From NCBI GenBank assembly GCA_964036665.1, contig OZ038530.1:6958501-7022500 (forward strand): DNA of 64,000 bases, read 5' to 3'. Shown one piece after another: positions 59,740-64,000 of this stretch. Origin of the DNA: Gordius sp. MW1. Taxonomy: Eukaryota > Nematomorpha > Gordioida > Gordea > Gordiidae. A program made the position numbers and the translations under genes. Position 1 is the first letter of the stretch, and every line of letters starts with the position of its first letter. The notes below the pieces were generated by a model. The model was not told where the DNA came from. It worked only from the letters and a program-made list of their open reading frames with translations, and did not search any database.

Positions 59740-59961
59740 ATTGAAATTTTTTGTCATTTAGTGGGGGGGACTAGTTTTGCCTGGGTTTTGCTTGGTCGAC
59801 CTTTAGTTCAAATAAGAAAACCCCCCTAAATGACGAAAATAAAATTTTTCAATGAAAAAACCCGTAAAAATTAAAAATTGTAGGTTTGGCCCCCCCCCCT
59901 GATTGAAATTTTAAACGTTTCGCCTCCCCCCCCCCCAAACCAAAACCTGGCTACGTCCATG
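59740..59961. mobile_element. Inverted repeat and third CTGGCTACG-type element end
   Basis: TTGTCATTTAGTGGGGGG near 59751 is inverted near 59820-59840 as CCCCCCTAAATGACGAAA, an imperfect stem of roughly 30 bp. Poly-C tracts follow, then CCAAAACCTGGCTACGTCCATG ending at 59961, the same type of end as at 63370. The left end is not clear. Confidence 0.45.
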
Positions 59962-60540
59962 TCCCTGTCTGATCAATTAAATTTCATTTTTGATAAACAT
60001 ATTTTTACGATAAAATGTTTTTTAAAAGTGTACTGAATTATAGAGTTAGACGTCATTTATAATAGGTTCATATGGAAAACATAACATTATACAAAGACAT
60101 TTGGAATATATTAAAAATGTATTTAAAAAGGAGAGATTAATGTTTATTAAATGAAAGATTAAATTATTGAAGGAGAGATTAATGTTTATTAAATGATAAA
60201 AGAGGCGTTAAATAACAGAGATTAGATAAGGTATATACATAAGAAGTTGGGGCAGCATAAGGAGGCTGGATTATTACCAAAAGTTCCGAGAAGATTGAAT
60301 ACATTAAAATATAAAGCTAGAAAAAATGCAATCATTTCATTTTTAAGTTAAACTGTTTGAACCAAAACAAAATCTAGTGGAACGTTATTGTAAGTAAAGG
60401 AAACCTTTAAATTAGTATGCCCTAATTCGCAGTTAATCAAATTAAAGATTAATTTTCTAATTTAAAAGATTTAAAAATAAATAGCCCTATAAATATTTGA
60501 GTGATATAAACAGCTGACTTGGCGCTCTAAGTGTATTTGC
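59962..60540. repeat. AT-rich stretch with a 42-bp-spaced direct repeat
   Basis: GGAGAGATTAATGTTTATTA at 60130 recurs at 60172 with the following AATGA. Nothing else recognisable; no gene found. Confidence 0.6.
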
Positions 60541-60770
60541 CTGAAGTGAGGGGGAATAGAAGAGTAACTACCTCCTTCCCCCCCTTTCACTCCGTTAAAA
60601 CTAAACGCGCACACTATCCCCCCTTTCCCTCCGTTAATTTGCCAAAAGCATATAAAAATCAATAATAATAAAAAGGGGTTGAGGGATGATCTCCTCCACT
60701 CCCGCCCCCTAATAATACCAACTCAGCGGTGGAAGGGTAAGATAGGGAGGGGTAGGGGTTTAACGTATAA
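60541..60770. repeat. C/G-rich low-complexity stretch
   Basis: Two near-identical tracts, CCCCCTTTCACTCCGTTAA near 60579 and CCCCCTTTCCCTCCGTTAA near 60619, then G-rich GGGAGGGGTAGGGG. A 63-residue minus-strand frame spans it but has no protein-like character. Confidence 0.5.
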
Positions 60771-61167
60771 TCAATATAAAAATAAAAAACTCGCTACGTA
60801 ATTCAGAGGTAATTTTTATTTAGTAACGGTAAAGAAATGTAACTAAAATAATTGTTCCATCTTATATGAAAGTTATTAAAAAATGATTGTAGTTCAATTA
60901 TTAAAATATTTCTCATATACATTAGCTGTCACTATTCGATACTTTGATTGTTTTGGTAACAAATTATTTAAAAGCCATTTAGTATTGGTTTAGCTAGAGC
61001 TGTTAAAGGAACTAGTTCAAAAAGGAACTAATAAGTTCCTTTTTAAAATGAGGAAACCTAATTTTTATTATTTTACATCTTTCTTAAAATGATATGCAAA
61101 AGGTCCATCTCTATAAATTTTGGTTAGTAATAATGGAAAACTTTGTTAAAAATAGTAATTAATTTAG
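60771..61167. other. AT-rich stretch, nothing recognised
   Basis: No reading frame of note, RNA gene or repeat unit seen. Confidence 0.6.
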
Positions 61168-61470
61168 GCGTCCTGTTACGTCTGCGCATCTAAAAATGGC
61201 ACAATTACCAGCGATATGCAATAGCTCCGCTATTGCCTGTTACGAACGCGCATCTAATAATGATAAAATTTAAAAACTTACTTTTGGTTAAGGTAAAATG
61301 TTATTAAATTGGGATAATTCCTATTGTAGCTTATAATAAAAAATTGCATAGAAATTATTAAAAAAATTTTACATGGGAAATAATAATAAAAATTAAAAAA
61401 ATCCTTACGACGAAACTATCAGCGACATGCAATAGCTCCGCTATTGCCTGTTACGACCGCGCATCTAAAA
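61168..61470. repeat. Triplicated CCTGTTACG...GCGCATCTAA motif with two TCC-loop hairpins
   Basis: The motif occurs at 61172, 61236 and 61447. The last two follow directly on identical perfect hairpins, GCAATAGC-TCC-GCTATTGC, at 61218-61236 and 61429-61447. The sequence between copies is AT-rich and not repeated. Confidence 0.7.
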
Positions 61471-62190
61471 CTGTCACAGGTATCATAAAGATATATCAAA
61501 AAATTTACATGTGCTAAATTGTTCCATTGGTCAGTACCAAAAGACAATCTATTAATACATAAGAGTCAAAAAAAACTAAAAAAAATTTCGATTCACATTT
61601 TGGCCAAATGGTCATTTTTTTCATTGGTCACTACCAACAGATACTCTATAAGTCAATGTTAGCCAAAAAAACGAGGAAAAAAATTTTACTTCATACTTTG
61701 GCCAATGGTCATTTTTTTCCAATGGTCAGTAGCCAGCGGACGGCCAAAAAGTCATATTATCAATGGTAGTAACAGGAACAATCATAAGAGTCAAAAAAAA
61801 CGGGAAAAAAATTTCGCTTCACACTTTCGGACACTGGTCATTTTTTTCCAATGGTCAGTAGCCAGCGGACGGCCAAAAAGTCATATTATCAATGGTAGTA
61901 ACAGGAACAATCATAAGAGTCAAAAAAACGGGAAAAAAAATTTCGCTTCACACTTTCGGACACTGACCATTTTTTCCAGTGGTCAGTAGCCAGAGGACGG
62001 CCAAAAAGTCAGATTATCAATGGTAGTAACATGAACAATCATAATAGGCGGAAAAAAGCGAAAAAATAAACTTGGATTCACATTTTGGCCAAATGGTCAT
62101 TTTTTTCCAGTGGTCAGCAGCCAGCGGACGGCCAAAAAGTCTTATTATCAATGGTAGTAACAGGAACAAACATAATAGTCAAAAAAAAAA

Positions 62191-62206
62191 CCCGGGATTC
62201 GAACCC
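62191..62206 (-). ncRNA. tRNA T-arm/B-box-like fragment, copy 1
   Basis: On the minus strand GGGTTCGAATCCCGGG, a T-arm with a perfect pol III B box (GGTTCGAATCC), followed by a run of 10 Ts. I could not find a matching acceptor stem, D-arm or A box upstream, so this is a tRNA remnant or the head of a tRNA-derived SINE and not a tRNA gene. Confidence 0.45.
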
Positions 62207-62488
62207 AAAAACTGGTTAAATTAACAAAAATTAAAAGTAAACAAAAAAGACATTCGGTGCAAGACATCCACGTTTTTTTCATTGGTCAGCAGCCAACGGA
62301 CGGCCAAAAAGGAATATTATCAATGGTAGTAACAGGAACAATCATAAGAGGCAAAAAAACGGAAAAATAAACTTGGATTCACATTTTGGCCAAATGGTCA
62401 TTTTTTTCTAGTGGTCAGCACCCAACGGACGGCCAAAAAGTCTTATTATCAATGGTAGTAACAGGAACAATCATAATAGAAAAAAAAA

Positions 62489-62504
62489 CCCGGGATTCGA
62501 ACCC
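62489..62504 (-). ncRNA. tRNA T-arm/B-box-like fragment, copy 2
   Basis: Same 16-bp core and same neighbours as copy 1 (AAAAACTGGTTAAATTAACA on one side, polyA on the other), about 298 bp on. It was copied with the tandem repeat or inserted twice. Confidence 0.45.
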
Positions 62505-62934
62505 AAAAACTGGTTAAATTAACAAAAATTAAAAGTAAACAAAATAAGACATTCGGTGCACACTCGGTGCGTGACATCCACGTTCGGTGCGTGACACCGA
62601 AGAGCGTGACAAACAAAATGGAAAGTGAGCCCATAAATTGCATAGCAATTAAAAAAGTTACTCTTAAATTTCAATGCCAACGAGTCGTTCTTATTGGAGA
62701 CTTGCTTTAACCCCTTTTTTGAGAGGGGGCTGAGCAAATTTATCAACGTTTTCTTGTTTTAAATTTCAATTGAAATATTTTAAACTTAGCGTCATTCTTT
62801 AAGATTTTGCTCTATTGATTTACAATTGAACAATTGCATTATTGTATGATAGCACGTTTGCCAGTTTCATTGGAAATAATTGCATTTACCATCGCTTTGG
62901 GCATTTTAACAAAGCTATTTCTATTAAAATCCTA
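62505..62934. other. AT-rich stretch with short CGGTGCGTGAC repeats
   Basis: CGGTGCGTGACA recurs at 62565 and 62585 (20-bp step), with a further GCGTGAC near 62604. The exact inverse of the 59434 repeat is at 62629-62648. Overlapping minus-strand frames at 62449-62746 contain no recognisable domain. Confidence 0.55.
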
Positions 62935-63195
62935 GAGGCGCGCCGATTTCCTAGAGTCGTCAAACTTTAATTTTACAGGGTCTATAAAGATAATGTGGAA
63001 TGACGGGAAGGCCGACCTTGCTGGATTGGCAGTCGGGGGATGATGGCCTTTTCCTAGAACAGGTTTGGCGACCCGAGGCGTCATGAAAGTGAAACACAAT
63101 GTCACGATCACGATAAAACGCAAATCTACACATTTGAAATGCTCGTCCCACTAGTGTAAGACGAGGTTTTGAATAGCTGGAGGTTATAGCCATAG
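62935..63195 (-). other. GC-richer patch with overlapping minus-strand reading frames
   Basis: Composition is clearly less AT-rich than the flanks. Two frames run on the minus strand: 63123-62932 (63 residues) and 63193-62960 (77 residues). The longer one is rich in R, S, C and H and has no motif I can name. The patch could be part of a dispersed repeat or an old retroelement piece. I do not call a gene. Confidence 0.35.
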
Positions 63196-63216
63196 CGTCG
63201 GATATACAATTAAAAT

Positions 63217-63370
63217 GAACCAGGGGGCCAGGGAGAGGCGGCTGCTTCCTTTAAATCCAAAAATTTGTAGAAATTTATTAAAATTATGGCTAAATTTCAA
63301 AACTTTTCATTTTGCCCCTCCCTTGATCATTATTGGCCCCTCTAATTCCAATGCTGGCTACGCCCATGCA
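63217..63370. mobile_element. Short MITE-like repeat (GTAGCCA family), copy 2
   Basis: Parallels 57344-57500 in order: GGCCAGGGAGAGGCGGCTGC, TTTAAATCC, AT core with ATGGCTAAA, TTTTGCCCCTCCCTTGATCATTATT, CCCCTCTAATTCCAAT, CTGGCTACGCCCATGCA. The left end lacks the CATGGTGTAGCC part. Divergence suggests an old family. Confidence 0.55.
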
Positions 63371-64000
63371 TAGAAGGTTGCGCCAATATAGGTTACGAAC
63401 TTGTCAGTTGTAAATCCCATTTCTTTTGGGTGATTATTATTTGTGGACGAATTAATTACTTAAGACAAAAGTTGTTTCATGCCTTAAATGCGTTGTCGAA
63501 CCATTGTTTTGGTTGCAAGTCAGTTGCTTGATAAATCTATGAGTTGTTAACTCAGTGGGATTGTTTTAAGAATAATGTAAGGCATTCGGAGGGTTTTTCC
63601 TACCCAAAGAGAGTTTATATTCTGAAGTGATAGCTGGCAGATTTTAAAGGGCTCTGTTGTGGTGGCTAATAAATATGTTAGGGAGTTGACATAACCTATA
63701 ATGGCCATTTTTAATGATGTCATAGACTTTTTACAAGATGAAATTTGTATTTTAGAAGCCTTGTGATGGGAATGCATAAAAAGGCATCGTTAAAAATATA
63801 TAATCTTATCTCAGAGATATAGTAATGAACTACCTAATTAGATAGTCAACTTTCAATTAGGTGAACAAAATTTATTTACAGTCAAAACCGTTTAATTGTA
63901 AAGCCTTGGGCCTAAATTTTTTTCGCGATTAACCAATATTTCGCGATTAAACGGTGGAAAAAAAAGTATATGTACATTATAATAAATATTTATTTCTTAA
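63371..64000. other. AT-rich stretch, no gene recognised
   Basis: A 76-residue minus-strand frame at 63547-63777 has no recognisable domain. Near the end, ACCGTTTAAT (63887-63896) and ATTAAACGGT (63946-63955) form a 10-bp inverted repeat around two TTTCGCGATTAA copies. This may be part of a small element. Confidence 0.5.

Larger units (their letters stand above)
61500..62510. repeat. Degenerate tandem repeat, period about 129 bp
   Basis: The marker GGTCAGTAGCCAG (or GGTCAGCAGCCAG/CACCCA) starts at 61724, 61853, 61981, 62112, 62284 and 62413. Two weaker copies lie at about 61528 and 61624. Each unit has a GGTCATTTTTTTCC-like start, the marker, CGGACGGCCAAAAAG, ATTATCAATGGTAGTAACAG and a polyA-rich end. 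The 172-bp spacing after 62112 reflects an insert. A 94-residue + strand frame at 61705-61989 just translates the repeat and is not called as a gene. Confidence 0.82.

Noticed and set aside
61705-61989. 94-residue + strand frame
   Set aside because: It translates two units of the 129-bp tandem repeat; the peptide repeat is just the DNA repeat, and units with other lengths break the frame.
62191-62206. Functional tRNA gene
   Set aside because: Only the T-arm is convincing; no paired acceptor stem or D-arm was found upstream on the minus strand.
62449-62746. Two minus-strand frames of 64 and 75 residues
   Set aside because: AT-rich, overlapping in different phases, no recognisable domain, partly inside the tandem repeat.
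63547-63777. 76-residue minus-strand frame
   Set aside because: No domain, and its length is not remarkable for AT-rich non-coding DNA.

Overview
The window is eukaryotic nuclear DNA, and positions 1-56156 are a head-to-tail 5S ribosomal RNA gene array. I count 100 complete 5S genes, all on the + strand, plus a 101st cut off after 9 nt. Units are mostly 563 bp (range 523-567): a 119-nt gene and a spacer of about 444 bp. The array already runs at base 1, so it extends leftward out of the window. The 5S sequence has the normal fold (9-bp closing helix, box A, box C, T-run stop). Its 5' part resembles, from memory, nematode 5S RNA more than insect 5S RNA, so an AT-rich invertebrate is my best guess, weakly held. 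No spliced-leader RNA, other small RNA or protein gene is visible in the spacers.

The array is not uniform. Upstream flanks fall into three types (A, B, C) that alternate over long stretches, giving a 1126-bp dimer. Marker changes show 4-unit (2236 bp), 6-unit (3365 bp) and 3-unit (about 1650 bp) tandem duplications, and a duplication of about 11.8 kb whose copies lie about 55 units (30.8 kb) apart. About 63 of the 100 genes match the consensus; the others fall into recurring classes. The main ones are V1 (3-nt deletion plus three substitutions, 5 copies) and V2 (up to three gene substitutions plus a changed promoter flank, 6 copies).

At 56157 the array stops inside a 5S gene against a 1151-bp degenerate hAT-family element (56157-57307). 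It has 14-bp terminal inverted repeats, many ATCGGT motifs near its ends and the remains of a C-terminal transposase dimerisation domain. The sequence right of it is not 5S DNA and the expected 8-bp target duplication is missing, so this junction is a rearrangement or an assembly join.

From 57308 to 64000 the DNA is AT-rich and I can support no host protein gene. It holds scattered repeats: short elements ending in a CTGGCTACG-like motif, a GC-rich hairpin cluster, two 8-bp-stem/TCC-loop hairpins, a degenerate tandem repeat of about 129 bp with a tRNA T-arm-like insert, and a GC-richer patch near 63 kb. Variant calls were made by eye and not by alignment software.
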